A stretch of 64,000 nucleotides of DNA from Lacinutrix algicola. GTDB taxonomy: Bacteria > Bacteroidota > Bacteroidia > Flavobacteriales > Flavobacteriaceae. A program made the position numbers and the translations under genes. The notes under the pieces were generated by a model that worked only from the letters and a program-made list of their open reading frames with translations, searched no databases and was not told the DNA's origin. Location: NCBI RefSeq assembly GCF_001418085.1, contig NZ_LIQH01000030.1, positions 1 to 64,000 of the forward strand, written 5' to 3'. Positions 33,048 through 41,938 of the stretch are shown piece by piece (positions within the stretch are counted from its first letter, which is position 1; each line of letters opens with the position of its first letter).

Positions 33048-34316
33048 TTAATTCAATATCTCTTTCAACTTCTCCACCATTCTATACACATCTTCAAAGG
33101 TATTGTATAGCGGCACAGGAGCACAACGTATTACATCTGGTTCTCTCCAGTCTGTAATAATATTTACTTCAGTTAATTTTTTGTGTAAATTTTTGTCTGC
33201 ATCCTTTACTTGAATGGATAATTGGCATCCACGTTCTTTAGGATTAGATGGTGTTATAATTTTAATTTTATCGTTATTCAGTTCGTTAATTAAAAACTCA
33301 AAATAACCTGTTAACTTTTCAGACTTCTCTCGAAGTGCATCCATTCCAACTTCATTAAACATATCTAAAGAGGCTTTAATTGCAGCCATAGATAAAATTG
33401 GAGGATTACTTAGTTGCCAACCTTCGGCTCCCGGAATAACGTCCAATGGCTGTCTCATATTAAATCGAGTCGATTTATTATGACTCCACCAACCTGCAAA
33501 GCGCTTTAAGTCTTTATTATGTGCATGTTTTTCGTGCACAAAAAGACCTCCTAAACTTCCTGGTCCAGAATTTAAATATTTATATGTACACCAAGCTGCG
33601 AAATCTACTCCGGACTCGTGAAAATCTGGATTGATATTTCCAACACCATGTGCTAAATCGATACCAACCATACAGTTTTTTGCATGACCAAGTTTTGCAA
33701 TTTTCTTTATATCTAAATATTGTCCTGTGTAATAATTTACGCCTCCAATAAGTAGTAATGCAATTTCATCTCCTTGTTCTTCAAGAATGGTCTCTAAGTC
33801 TTCAATATTTAAAAGCTCTTCACCTTTTCTGGGTTTCCATTCTATTACGCCTTCACTGGCATCAAAACCATGAAACTCTAATTGTGTTTGTACGGCATAT
33901 CTATCGCTAGGAAATGCATCACTTTCAATTACAATTTTGTATTTGGTTTTTGTAGGTTGATAAAAACTAACCATTAACAAGTGTAAATTGGTAGTTAAAG
34001 TATTCATTATAACCACTTCAATAGGTTTTGCACCAACTACTTTTGCCATAGATTCTGTTAAGAATTCATGGTAAGGCATCCAAGGATTCTTGGCTTCAAA
34101 ATGACCTTCTACACCAAAGTTTGCCCAATCGTCTAATTCTTGCTGGATATATTCTTTTGTGGCTTTTGGTTGTAAACCAAGAGAGTTACCAGTAAAGTAC
34201 AACCAATCGTTTCCGTCTTTATCTTTTGGAATATGAAATTGATCTCTGTAATGCGAAATTTTATCTTCTTTGTCTAATTGCTTAGCGAAGTCGTTACCTA
34301 AATTATAGTTTGACAC
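33048..34316 (-). CDS. kynU: Kynureninase
   Basis: A 422-residue PLP enzyme that cleaves 3-hydroxykynurenine (or kynurenine) to 3-hydroxyanthranilate (or anthranilate) plus alanine. Family features are the N-terminal GNSLGLQPK, MNTLTTNLHLLMVSFY, IDLAHGVGN and the Schiff-base lysine in WCTYKYLNSGPG; the C-terminal RCAPVPLYNTFEDV is also typical. The start is GTG at 34314-34316. It follows the DUF6503 lipoprotein gene by 17 bases and is the first enzyme gene of the kynurenine run. Tryptophan 2,3-dioxygenase and formamidase are not in the window. Confidence 0.95.
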   Translation of the reverse strand: MSNYNLGNDFAKQLDKEDKISHYRDQFHIPKDKDGNDWLYFTGNSLGLQPKATKEYIQQELDDWANFGVEGHFEAKNPWMPYHEFLTESMAKVVGAKPIEVVIMNTLTTNLHLLMVSFYQPTKTKYKIVIESDAFPSDRYAVQTQLEFHGFDASEGVIEWKPRKGEELLNIEDLETILEEQGDEIALLLIGGVNYYTGQYLDIKKIAKLGHAKNCMVGIDLAHGVGNINPDFHESGVDFAAWCTYKYLNSGPGSLGGLFVHEKHAHNKDLKRFAGWWSHNKSTRFNMRQPLDVIPGAEGWQLSNPPILSMAAIKASLDMFNEVGMDALREKSEKLTGYFEFLINELNNDKIKIITPSNPKERGCQLSIQVKDADKNLHKKLTEVNIITDWREPDVIRCAPVPLYNTFEDVYRMVEKLKEILN

Positions 34317-34333
34317 TTGGTTGGTTTTATAAA

Positions 34334-34984
34334 TTATTCTGTAATTACTTTAATGTTTGTAAAGTTGAGGTTCCAATTACCATCAGCTTTTTTATGATCT
34401 TGGGCAATATTTATTCCGTTGAAATCTTTATAATTTTCAAAAGTATTAGTCATAGATGGCTCTTTTACATTAGCTTCTCTAAAAGTCCACTCTTTAATAG
34501 TGTAAGTATCGTCGTAATAAATATCGTAAGCATCACCTGGAGTATAGCCTCCTTTTACAGGATAGGTTAACGTGACTTTATTAAGTTCTTTTTTACTTAT
34601 TGGAGCTTCGGCCTTAGAAGTTTCGCCAAGCGTTGCGCTAGTATCCCAAACTAATTGAAAAGGAAATAACGCCCAATATTTATCATTAACAAAAGCACGA
34701 TCAGCTTCAAGGCTTTCTTGTTCAATTTTAAAAGTTTTGTAAGTAATTGTATCCTTTTGAGTAAGTATTGTTACTTCATTAGCTTTTGGTTTCCAAACCC
34801 AAGAACGTCCGAAATGAGAACTGTCTTTATCGACATTAAATGAAAAATGAAATTCTTTTACTTTATCCCAGTTTTTAAAACCATGAGCATTGGCTATTTT
34901 TTCGGCTAACGTATATTCTTTTTGAGGTGTTCCTTTTTTGCAAGAAGAAAGAATAAGCAAGCAAACAATTAATAATCTGTACAT
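34334..34984 (-). CDS. DUF6503-type predicted lipoprotein
   Basis: A 216-residue lipoprotein (signal MYRLLIVCLLILSSC, Cys15). The mature protein has the order KNWDKVKEFHFSFNV, GRSWVWKPKANEVTI, YWALFPFQLVWD, VTLTYPVKGGYTPGDAYDIYYD and WTFRE, which I associate with the family DUF6503 of flavobacteria; function unknown. The fold resembles LolA/outer membrane lipoprotein-sorting-like beta proteins. As the first gene before kynU with a -7 element upstream, it may head the transcript. The name of the family is from memory. Confidence 0.75.
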   Translation of the reverse strand: MYRLLIVCLLILSSCKKGTPQKEYTLAEKIANAHGFKNWDKVKEFHFSFNVDKDSSHFGRSWVWKPKANEVTILTQKDTITYKTFKIEQESLEADRAFVNDKYWALFPFQLVWDTSATLGETSKAEAPISKKELNKVTLTYPVKGGYTPGDAYDIYYDDTYTIKEWTFREANVKEPSMTNTFENYKDFNGINIAQDHKKADGNWNLNFTNIKVITE

Positions 34985-35001
34985 GGTTTTTGGTTTTCTT
35001 T

Positions 35002-35009
35002 CAAAGCTA
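35002..35009 (-). promoter_or_regulatory. Promoter -7 element ahead of the lipoprotein-kynU run
   Basis: TAGCTTTG on the minus strand matches TAnnTTTG, 18 bases before the lipoprotein ATG. No clear -33 TTG. It is a candidate start of the kynurenine transcript. Confidence 0.4.
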
Positions 35010-35105
35010 AGAAATATTAATTAGTTTTGAAACGAGCTTGTTCAAAATTTGATTGTTAAAAGAAATGATTAATAGCAACACATTAAATAACCAAACTTTG
35101 AGATT

Positions 35106-35906
35106 ATGAGTAATAATTCGGAATATTTTAGTGCAAACAAAGCAACGTGGAATGACAAGGTAAAAGTACATGCCAAAAGCGATATGTATGCAATCGAAGC
35201 CTTTAAAAAAGGAAAAACTTCTTTAATGCGTTACGAACTTGAAGCACTAGGGGATGTTAACGGTAAATCGTTACTGCATTTACAATGTCATTTCGGACAA
35301 GACACTTTAAGTTGGAGTAGGTTAGGAGCTAAATGTGTTGGTGTAGATTTAAGTGATGAGGGCATAAAATTAGCGCAACAACTTAATGATGAATTACATT
35401 TAGAAGCCAAATTTGTATGCTGTAATGTTTTAAATACGGGTAAATATATAGAAGGTACTTTTGACATCGTTTTTACAAGTTATGGCGTTATTGGTTGGTT
35501 ACCAGATTTAAAACCTTGGGGACAAATGATTGCTGATAAACTTAAAAAAGGAGGCGCCTTTTATATGGTAGAATTTCATCCAATAGTTTGGATGTTCGAT
35601 TACTTAGAAGGTAAACCAATTATGAAATATGGTTATATGCAAGATGAAGTAATCTACGAGGAGTATGAAGGGACTTATGCAAATCAAGACTCAAAAATGA
35701 TGAGTAAAGAATACGGATGGAATCATGGTTTAAGTGAAGTAATAAATGCTTTAACAAGTGCTGGTTTAAAAATTGAGTATTTAAACGAGTATGATGAAAG
35801 CCCTTATAACGTTTTGCCCGAATTAGTCGAAACCAAATCGGGCAATTATGTTACAAAGGATAAATTATATCCTCTTATTTTTGAAATTAAAGCGACTAAG
35901 CTTTAA
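35106..35906 (+). CDS. Class I SAM-dependent methyltransferase
   Basis: A 266-residue methyltransferase with motif I SLLHLQCHFGQDTLSWSRLGA (about 56-76), GVDLSDEGIKLA, the post-I segment FDIVFTSYGVIGWLPDL and KKGGAFYMVEFHP. The family is annotated broadly in Bacteroidetes; substrate unknown. Its TAA stop overlaps the msrA stop on the other strand in a shared TTAA, so the two genes converge without a terminator between them. Confidence 0.88.
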   Translation: MSNNSEYFSANKATWNDKVKVHAKSDMYAIEAFKKGKTSLMRYELEALGDVNGKSLLHLQCHFGQDTLSWSRLGAKCVGVDLSDEGIKLAQQLNDELHLEAKFVCCNVLNTGKYIEGTFDIVFTSYGVIGWLPDLKPWGQMIADKLKKGGAFYMVEFHPIVWMFDYLEGKPIMKYGYMQDEVIYEEYEGTYANQDSKMMSKEYGWNHGLSEVINALTSAGLKIEYLNEYDESPYNVLPELVETKSGNYVTKDKLYPLIFEIKATKL

Positions 35907-36568
35907 TGTTTTTCTTTTAAAACTTCAGGCATTTTTGCTTGAAAACGTTTTGATCTTGGTATAGATACGTTTTGTATGTAAGAATTATTTGGATGTAATT
36001 TCTCATAATCTTGATGATAGTCTTCTGCAATCCAAAACTTTTGGAAAGGATAAACTTCGGCAGTAATAGTCTTGCCAATTTTTTTTGCTAATGCAGCTTT
36101 TTTTGTTTCAATAATTTGTTTTTGCGCATCGTTTTGGTAAAAAATAATTGAGCGGTATTGAGAACCTCTATCATTACCTTGTCCATTAACCTGTGTAGGG
36201 TTTTGTGAAGCAAAATAAACGTCTACTAAAGTTTCAAAACTTACTATTTCAGGATTGTAAATTATTTCAACAGCTTCGGCATGACCAGTTCTACCTGTGT
36301 TACTACCTTGGTATGTTGGGTTTTTTGTATGTCCGCCTGAATAACCACTAATAGATTCTTCTACACCTTTAACGCTTTCGTAAACGGCTTCTACGCACCA
36401 AAAACAACCACTAGCAAAATAAGCCTTTGCCATTCCGTTTTCTAATGGAACTTCTATAGCTTTAGCAGTTTTTATAGATTGTCTATTTGTTTTATCTTCT
36501 TTATTTTGAGCAGTGTTTTTACAACTAAATGCTAAACTTATTGCCACTAACAGTATTATCTTTTTCAT
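35903..36568 (-). CDS. msrA: Peptide-methionine (S)-S-oxide reductase MsrA, lipoprotein form
   Basis: A 221-residue enzyme that repairs S-form methionine sulfoxide. The catalytic motif GCFWCVEAVYESVKGV and the GYSGGHTKNPTYQ, GHAEAVEIIYNP and DYHQDYEKLHP segments are present. ATG at 36566-36568 is chosen because it begins a lipoprotein signal peptide (MKKIILLVAISLAFSC, Cys16); so the enzyme is probably lipid-anchored in the periplasm. The usual C-terminal resolving cysteines are absent, leaving only the two cysteines of GCFWC. MsrB is not adjacent. Confidence 0.92.
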   Translation of the reverse strand: MKKIILLVAISLAFSCKNTAQNKEDKTNRQSIKTAKAIEVPLENGMAKAYFASGCFWCVEAVYESVKGVEESISGYSGGHTKNPTYQGSNTGRTGHAEAVEIIYNPEIVSFETLVDVYFASQNPTQVNGQGNDRGSQYRSIIFYQNDAQKQIIETKKAALAKKIGKTITAEVYPFQKFWIAEDYHQDYEKLHPNNSYIQNVSIPRSKRFQAKMPEVLKEKH

Positions 36569-36673
36569 AAGTGCTTTAATATATGTTTTTAATTCAGTCG
36601 GATAAGTGTCGTGTATTTTACAGAGAATCATTTAAAGTTTTGTTAAATGCTATCTTAGCTTTGTTGGGTATAA

Positions 36674-36706
36674 AGCAAAAAAAAGCCTTCAAAAAAATGA
36701 AGGCTT
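36674..36706 (-). terminator. Terminator after the coiled-coil/NIF3 pair
   Basis: AAGCCTTCA (36683-36691) pairs with TGAAGGCTT (36698-36706); the A run to the left becomes the U tract on the minus strand. It lies 22 bases after the stop codon at 36729. Confidence 0.8.
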
Positions 36707-36728
36707 AATTATATAATTTAAAATGGAA

Positions 36729-37508
36729 TTATAGTTTTTTAAACATTTTAGCCATTTTTTCTTTTTGTTCTTCAGCTAAAGCTTCATCAACTAAAATACG
36801 TCCTGAATGCTCATCTGTAATAATTTTTTTACGTGCAGCAATTTCCATTTGTACTTGTGGTGGAATTGTAAAGTAAGAACCTCCAGCAGCACCTCTTTCG
36901 ATTGGCACAACAGCTAAACCGTTCTTTACATTAGTACGTATTCTATTATAAGCTTTTACTAAACGCTCTTCAATTTTCTTCTTATAATCCTCAGATTTTT
37001 TAAGTAGAGCTTCTTCTTCTTTTTCAGTTTCAGCTAAAATTGCATCTAATTCATTCTTTTTATGCTTAAGGTGTGTTTCGCGTTCCTTAGCATGAGCTTT
37101 AGTTTTGTCAACAACTTCTTTCTTCTGCTCAATTTGTGCTTTAAACTCTCTAATGTGTTTTTCAGCAAGCTCTATTTCAAGTTCTTGATACTCTACTTCT
37201 TTAGTAATCGAGTTAAATTCTCTGTTATTTCTAACATTTTTTTGTTGCTCGCTGTACTTTTTTATTAACGTTTTAGCTTCTTCAATTAGGTTCTTTTTTT
37301 CACTAATTTGAGAATCTGTAGACGCTAAATTGTCTTCAAGTTTCGCTAATCTTGTTTTTAACCCAGTGACTTCATCTTCTAAATCGCTAACTTCTAAAGG
37401 TAGTTCTCCACGAACACTTCTTATTTCATCGATTCTAGAATCGATTAGTTGTAAATCGTATAAAGCTCTTAAACGTTGTTCTACACTTATTTCTTTACTC
37501 TTTGCCAT
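36729..37508 (-). CDS. DUF164-type coiled-coil protein with degenerate C4 zinc ribbon
   Basis: A 259-residue protein: a long antiparallel coiled coil (about 10-185) and a C-terminal domain that in relatives such as H. pylori HP0958 is a four-cysteine zinc ribbon. Here the ribbon outline is kept (VVPIERGAAGGSYFTIPPQ, 200-218, and ITDEHSGRILV, 230-240), but all four cysteine positions are Ala208, Ser211, Asp232 and Ser235; the protein contains no cysteine at all. The family is implicated in RNA-related or chaperone-like roles but is not firmly assigned. The gene follows the NIF3 gene by three bases, a pairing common in many bacteria. Confidence 0.88.
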   Translation of the reverse strand: MAKSKEISVEQRLRALYDLQLIDSRIDEIRSVRGELPLEVSDLEDEVTGLKTRLAKLEDNLASTDSQISEKKNLIEEAKTLIKKYSEQQKNVRNNREFNSITKEVEYQELEIELAEKHIREFKAQIEQKKEVVDKTKAHAKERETHLKHKKNELDAILAETEKEEEALLKKSEDYKKKIEERLVKAYNRIRTNVKNGLAVVPIERGAAGGSYFTIPPQVQMEIAARKKIITDEHSGRILVDEALAEEQKEKMAKMFKKL

Positions 37509-37511
37509 ATT

Positions 37512-38606
37512 TTAAAAATACTTAACAGGATTGGTGTTTGTCGTCGATAAAACGATTGCAAAATTACTAATTTTTTTTGTAAGATGCGCTACTAAACCAT
37601 TTTTTGTGTATTGTTCGCTTTCATAATGACCTATATCTGCCAAAACAATATTGCCTTCTGCAGAAAAGAAATCATGATATTTTAGGTCTGAAGTAATGTA
37701 AACGTCAGCTTTTACTGACTTTGCGGCTTGAATAGCAAAACTGCCAGAACCGCCTAAAACAGCAATTCTTTGTACAGGTTTACTTAAAAAACTTGAATGG
37801 CGAATGTTTTTTGTGTTCATTTTCGTTTTTAGGAAGTCGAAAAAATCGATTTCAGACATCGGTTTTTCTAAATTACCAACCATTCCCATACCTATATTCT
37901 GGTTTTTATTCTCTAAAGTTGTAATCTCGTATGCTACTTCTTCATAAGAATGGTTTTTAAATAAAGTCTCTAGGATTTTAGATTCTAAATGCTTTGCAAA
38001 TGTGATGCTTATCTGGGTTTCTTCTTCAAAATGAATTTGTTTCTTATCTCCTTTTGTAGGATTAGAATTCTCATTGCCTTTATAGGTTCCAATACCTTCA
38101 ATATTAAAACTACAATTACTGTAATTACCAATAGTGCCAGCGCCGCTATTAAAAAGGATTTGTCTCAAGTTTTCGGCCTCATCTTTTGGAACATAGGTGG
38201 TTAGTTTTTTTATGGTTTGTGGTTGAGGGATTAATATTTTTCGGTTTGAAAGACCTAATTGATCACAAATTATATCGTTTACACCGTTTATATGATTGTC
38301 TAATGCTGTGTGGATAGCGTAGATGGCAATGTCATTTTTTATTGCTTTTTGAACCGTACGTTCGACGTAAGTTTTACCTGTAAGTTTTTTTAAGCCTTTA
38401 AAAATTATAGGATGAAAACTTACAATAAGATTGCAGTTGTTGTTAATGGCTTCATCTACAACGGCTTCTAAAGTGTCAAGAGTTACTAAAACGCCTGTAA
38501 GTTTTGTGTTTTTATCTCCCACAAGTAATCCTACATTGTCGAAGTCTTCGGCGTAAGCCAAAGGTGCAAAGTCTTCTAAATGATTAATAACATCTTGAAT
38601 TATCAT
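37512..38606 (-). CDS. NIF3-like dinuclear metal centre protein (YbgI family)
   Basis: A 364-residue protein of the NIF3/YbgI/YqfO family with the long, domain-inserted form. Metal ligands are visible in SFHPIIFKGLKK (HP), AIHTALDNHINGVND (H and D) and, near the C-terminus, the ADIGHYESEQ segment (H and E); the insert (about 130-235) contains an ACT/CutA-like segment. Proposed roles include nucleotide or GTP cyclohydrolase-like chemistry, but none is firmly established. Forms an operon with the downstream coiled-coil gene. A TATATTTG element lies upstream. Confidence 0.92.
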   Translation of the reverse strand: MIIQDVINHLEDFAPLAYAEDFDNVGLLVGDKNTKLTGVLVTLDTLEAVVDEAINNNCNLIVSFHPIIFKGLKKLTGKTYVERTVQKAIKNDIAIYAIHTALDNHINGVNDIICDQLGLSNRKILIPQPQTIKKLTTYVPKDEAENLRQILFNSGAGTIGNYSNCSFNIEGIGTYKGNENSNPTKGDKKQIHFEEETQISITFAKHLESKILETLFKNHSYEEVAYEITTLENKNQNIGMGMVGNLEKPMSEIDFFDFLKTKMNTKNIRHSSFLSKPVQRIAVLGGSGSFAIQAAKSVKADVYITSDLKYHDFFSAEGNIVLADIGHYESEQYTKNGLVAHLTKKISNFAIVLSTTNTNPVKYF

Positions 38607-38642
38607 ATATTTTAGGAATTGATTAATTGAATTTCAGTTTAA

Positions 38643-38650
38643 CAAATATA
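38643..38650 (-). promoter_or_regulatory. NIF3 operon promoter -7 element
   Basis: TATATTTG on the minus strand matches TAnnTTTG, about 37 bases before the start codon. No clear -33 TTG. Confidence 0.4.
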
Positions 38651-38684
38651 AAATTTTTACTTTCGTTATGCTTAAACCTTATTA

Positions 38685-39689
38685 ATGAAATTTATTAGAG
38701 TCTTACTATTTCCTATTGTTCCCTTTTACTATGTTATTACTTGGTTACGTAATAAATTGTACGATTTAGATATTAAAACTTCTAAATCTTACGATTTTCC
38801 AGTTGTTTGTGTCGGGAATTTGAGCGCAGGAGGTACAGGTAAAACTCCAATGGTAGAGTATTTAATACGATTGTTAAAAGACGAGTATCGATTAGCAACT
38901 TTAAGTAGAGGTTATGGTAGGCAAACCAAAGGTTTTATTTTAGGCGGTAATAAGGCTTCTGCACAAACGTTAGGCGATGAGCCTTTTCAGTTTTATAATA
39001 AATTTAAAAAGGACATTAAGGTTTCGGTAGACGAGGATAGACAAAATGGAATTTCTAATCTTAGAAACCTCGATAAAAAACCTAATTTAATTATTTTAGA
39101 TGATGCTTTTCAGCATAGAAAAGTAAAAGCGAAGCTTAATATTTTATTAACTACTTACTCCAATTTATATTACAAGGATATTGTTTTGCCAACAGGTGAC
39201 TTAAGAGAACCTAAGAAAGGAGCAAAACGTGCGCAAATTATAGTTGTTACTAAGTGTCCCAATAATTTGTCTCTTGAAGAAAAAAATAGAATTGAAACTA
39301 AATTAAAGCCTAAAGATTATCAAAACGTTTTTTTTAGTAGTATTAGTTATGGTAAAGAAGTTATTGGTGCAAAAAACAATATTGCCCTATCTAATTTAAA
39401 AGTATTTACGCTTGTTACCGGTATTGCAAATGCAAAACCATTAGTTGCTTTTTTAAGAAGTAAAGGTTTGAATTTTGATCATTTAGAATATAGTGATCAT
39501 CATGATTTTTCTAGGAAAGAAATTGAAACAATATCTAAAAGCGAATTGATTATTACTACGGAAAAAGATTATGTGCGATTAATTACTGAAGAGAAATTAA
39601 ATTTGAAACTCTATTATTTACCAATAGAAGTAGCAATTGATAATAATAAAACTTTCGATAAATTAGTAAAAACTAGAATTGAAGATTAA
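38685..39689 (+). CDS. lpxK: Tetraacyldisaccharide 4'-kinase
   Basis: A 334-residue membrane-associated kinase that phosphorylates the 4' position of the lipid A disaccharide. An N-terminal hydrophobic helix (about 4-20) is followed by the P-loop SAGGTGKTP (about 48-56), then LSRGYGR, DEPFQF, LDDAFQHRKVK, PTGDLREPK and, near the end, the H-box YSDHHDFSR and ITTEKDYVRL. Length is normal. Its TAA stop overlaps that of the convergent kinase gene in a shared TTAA. Confidence 0.96.
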   Translation: MKFIRVLLFPIVPFYYVITWLRNKLYDLDIKTSKSYDFPVVCVGNLSAGGTGKTPMVEYLIRLLKDEYRLATLSRGYGRQTKGFILGGNKASAQTLGDEPFQFYNKFKKDIKVSVDEDRQNGISNLRNLDKKPNLIILDDAFQHRKVKAKLNILLTTYSNLYYKDIVLPTGDLREPKKGAKRAQIIVVTKCPNNLSLEEKNRIETKLKPKDYQNVFFSSISYGKEVIGAKNNIALSNLKVFTLVTGIANAKPLVAFLRSKGLNFDHLEYSDHHDFSRKEIETISKSELIITTEKDYVRLITEEKLNLKLYYLPIEVAIDNNKTFDKLVKTRIED

Positions 39690-41905
39690 GCATTTTCTTT
39701 AAGAATTAAAGCTTCAAATAGTTTCTTTTCGAAATCTTCTTGTTTAAATGGTTTACTAATAATATCTGTAAAACCAGCTTCGTCAAATTCTACCATTTTA
39801 TCTTCAATAGTAACAGCAGTAAGTGCAAAAATTGTAAGTTTTTTGTTAAAAGTTCTAATAATTTTAGTTGCCTCGATACCACTAATTCCAGGCATGTGAA
39901 TATCCATTAATACAACATCGTAAGTATTAGTCTTTATTTTTTCTATAGCGTCTTCTCCATTTTCTACAACCTCACATTTAAGCTTCATTTTATTTAAAAT
40001 CTTCTTAGTAATCATTTGGTTGATTTTGTTGTCTTCAACTATAAGAATTTTAATATCGCTTAATTCTACTTCACTTATGTCTTTAAAGTAGCTTATTTGT
40101 TCTTTTTCTATTGCTTCTTCTGCAAACTGAAGAGGTAACTCGAAAAAGAATGTAGAGCCTTGTCCAAGCATACTCTTAAGGTATATTTTACCTTTTAAAA
40201 TGTCTATTAATCCTTTAACAATAGAAAGTCCTAATCCAGTTCCTCCATACTTTCTGTTTATTTGAATAGATCCTTGAGAAAAACTCTCGAACATATGTTC
40301 TTGTTTTTCTGTGCTTATTCCAATACCATTGTCTTGAACTTCAAAACGAACATTGTAAATGCCATTCTCTTCATTAATTTTTGAAGCACGTACCCATATA
40401 TCTCCATTTTTAGTAAACTTAATCGAGTTACCAATAAGATTAATTAATATTTGAGATATTTTAAGTTGATCTGCATTATAATTGTGTGGTAAATTATCGT
40501 CGTATTCAAAATGCAATTTTACATTGTTTCCAACAGCTGAATTGTTTAACGCAGAAATAACATTAGCGATTTTCTTTTTTAAATTAAAAACTTCGCTTTC
40601 AACCTCTACTTTGTTAGCTTCAATTTTATTAATTTGGAGGATGTCGTTAATAAAAGTTAGTAGGTAATCACCAGAGAATTTTAAAGATTTTAAATGCGGT
40701 ATTTGCTCAGGTTTTGGATTTTCATCTAATAACATGTTTGTTAAACCTGTAACAGCATATAATGGTGTACGCAGCTCGTGGGTTACAGTAGATAGAAAGT
40801 TTGCTTTAGTTTTAGAAGCTAGCTCTGCTTTTTCTTTACTTACTATTAGCTCGCTATTTTTTTTATGTAAAACGTTGTTAGATTTTAGTCTAATGTTGTT
40901 GTTTTTGTAAAGTGACAATGTTAAAAGAGAAAGAATTGTAATTAGCGCTATACTTAATATTGTAATTAATTGGGTAAATGTGCTAGAACTGGCTACTTCC
41001 TCTAAGTCTGCTTGAGCTTGTTTTTGGTAGTTAATTTGGCTTGGAACTAAAAGATCGCTTGTTTCTTCTGAAGATATCAATGCTCTCTTTACAGTCATTA
41101 ATGAATCAGAAAGTTTTAAATGTGCTCTTAAATATTCGTTTGCAAGACGGTAGTTGCCATCTGCTTCTTTTAAATTACTCAATGTTAAATAACCTGAGCT
41201 TAAGACATCTAATATTTTATTTTCTTTTGCAATATTAAAGCCTTCATTTGCGTTTTTTAAAGCTAATCCTAAGCTTCCATTCTTTGCTTGTGCTTCACCT
41301 AATTGAAGCAAGCTACGGCTTAATAATTTTTCAAATTGAAAGCGTCTAGATAAAGAGATAGCGTCGTTAAAGGTGTTTTCTGCAATTTTAAATTCATTTA
41401 ACGCTAAAAAGGTTTGTCCTTTTTTCAATACAGCTTCAGTTTGGTATTTATGTAAATTTTCTTCTTTAAATAATGTTTCGGCAGATTTATAATAATCTAT
41501 AGCTTTATCATATTTATTTGTAGTAAAGTAGACATCTCCTAGTGTTTTGTATGTTTCTGCAATATTAAAATTGTCTTTAGCAAAACGTTGAACTTCTACT
41601 GCCTTAATAAGAGTAGTAACTGCTTGATCGTTGTTTTCTTGAAGGTGTTGAATTTTACCTAATTTAGAATATATTATACCTAAGCTCTTTTTGTTTTTAA
41701 GCTTTTCAGCATTAATTAATGCATTTTCTAAACTTGCTTTGGCTTGAGGGTAGTGAGAGTCTTCAATACTTTTTTGAGCAAAAGAAAGTGCTGCATTTAC
41801 TTGTGTTTGAAGCGTTTCAAGTTCTTCTTGTGTAGGCTCTTGAGCGTTTGCAAGAGCTCCAAGAAACAAAAACATAGCACAAAGTATTTTGCAGAATTGG
41901 GACAT
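39686..41905 (-). CDS. TPR-containing hybrid sensor histidine kinase with receiver domain
   Basis: A 739-residue membrane protein. A signal peptide (from ATG at 41903-41905, ending ANAQ) is followed by about six TPR repeats in the periplasm (about 25-280), one membrane helix (about 310-332, TILSIALITILSLLTLSLY), a HisKA domain with the acceptor His in FLSTVTHELRTPLYAVTG, an HATPase domain (N-box LIGNSIKFTKNG, G1 DNGIGIS, G2 GTGLGLSIVKGL) and a C-terminal receiver domain with the phospho-acceptor Asp in VVLMDIHMPG. Such kinases probably sense periplasmic proteins or peptides through the TPRs. No phosphotransfer or output gene is adjacent. An ATG eight codons upstream is a possible alternative start. 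Confidence 0.92.
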   Translation of the reverse strand: MSQFCKILCAMFLFLGALANAQEPTQEELETLQTQVNAALSFAQKSIEDSHYPQAKASLENALINAEKLKNKKSLGIIYSKLGKIQHLQENNDQAVTTLIKAVEVQRFAKDNFNIAETYKTLGDVYFTTNKYDKAIDYYKSAETLFKEENLHKYQTEAVLKKGQTFLALNEFKIAENTFNDAISLSRRFQFEKLLSRSLLQLGEAQAKNGSLGLALKNANEGFNIAKENKILDVLSSGYLTLSNLKEADGNYRLANEYLRAHLKLSDSLMTVKRALISSEETSDLLVPSQINYQKQAQADLEEVASSSTFTQLITILSIALITILSLLTLSLYKNNNIRLKSNNVLHKKNSELIVSKEKAELASKTKANFLSTVTHELRTPLYAVTGLTNMLLDENPKPEQIPHLKSLKFSGDYLLTFINDILQINKIEANKVEVESEVFNLKKKIANVISALNNSAVGNNVKLHFEYDDNLPHNYNADQLKISQILINLIGNSIKFTKNGDIWVRASKINEENGIYNVRFEVQDNGIGISTEKQEHMFESFSQGSIQINRKYGGTGLGLSIVKGLIDILKGKIYLKSMLGQGSTFFFELPLQFAEEAIEKEQISYFKDISEVELSDIKILIVEDNKINQMITKKILNKMKLKCEVVENGEDAIEKIKTNTYDVVLMDIHMPGISGIEATKIIRTFNKKLTIFALTAVTIEDKMVEFDEAGFTDIISKPFKQEDFEKKLFEALILKENA

Positions 41906-41926
41906 TTTAGGGTGATTTTTCAATAA

Positions 41927-41934
41927 CAAATATA
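41927..41934 (-). promoter_or_regulatory. Hybrid kinase promoter -7 element
   Basis: TATATTTG on the minus strand, between the gap stop codon and the kinase start, matches TAnnTTTG. If used, the leader before the ATG at 41905 is about 20 bases, which favours that ATG over the one at 41929. Confidence 0.4.
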
Positions 41935-41938
41935 ATTA

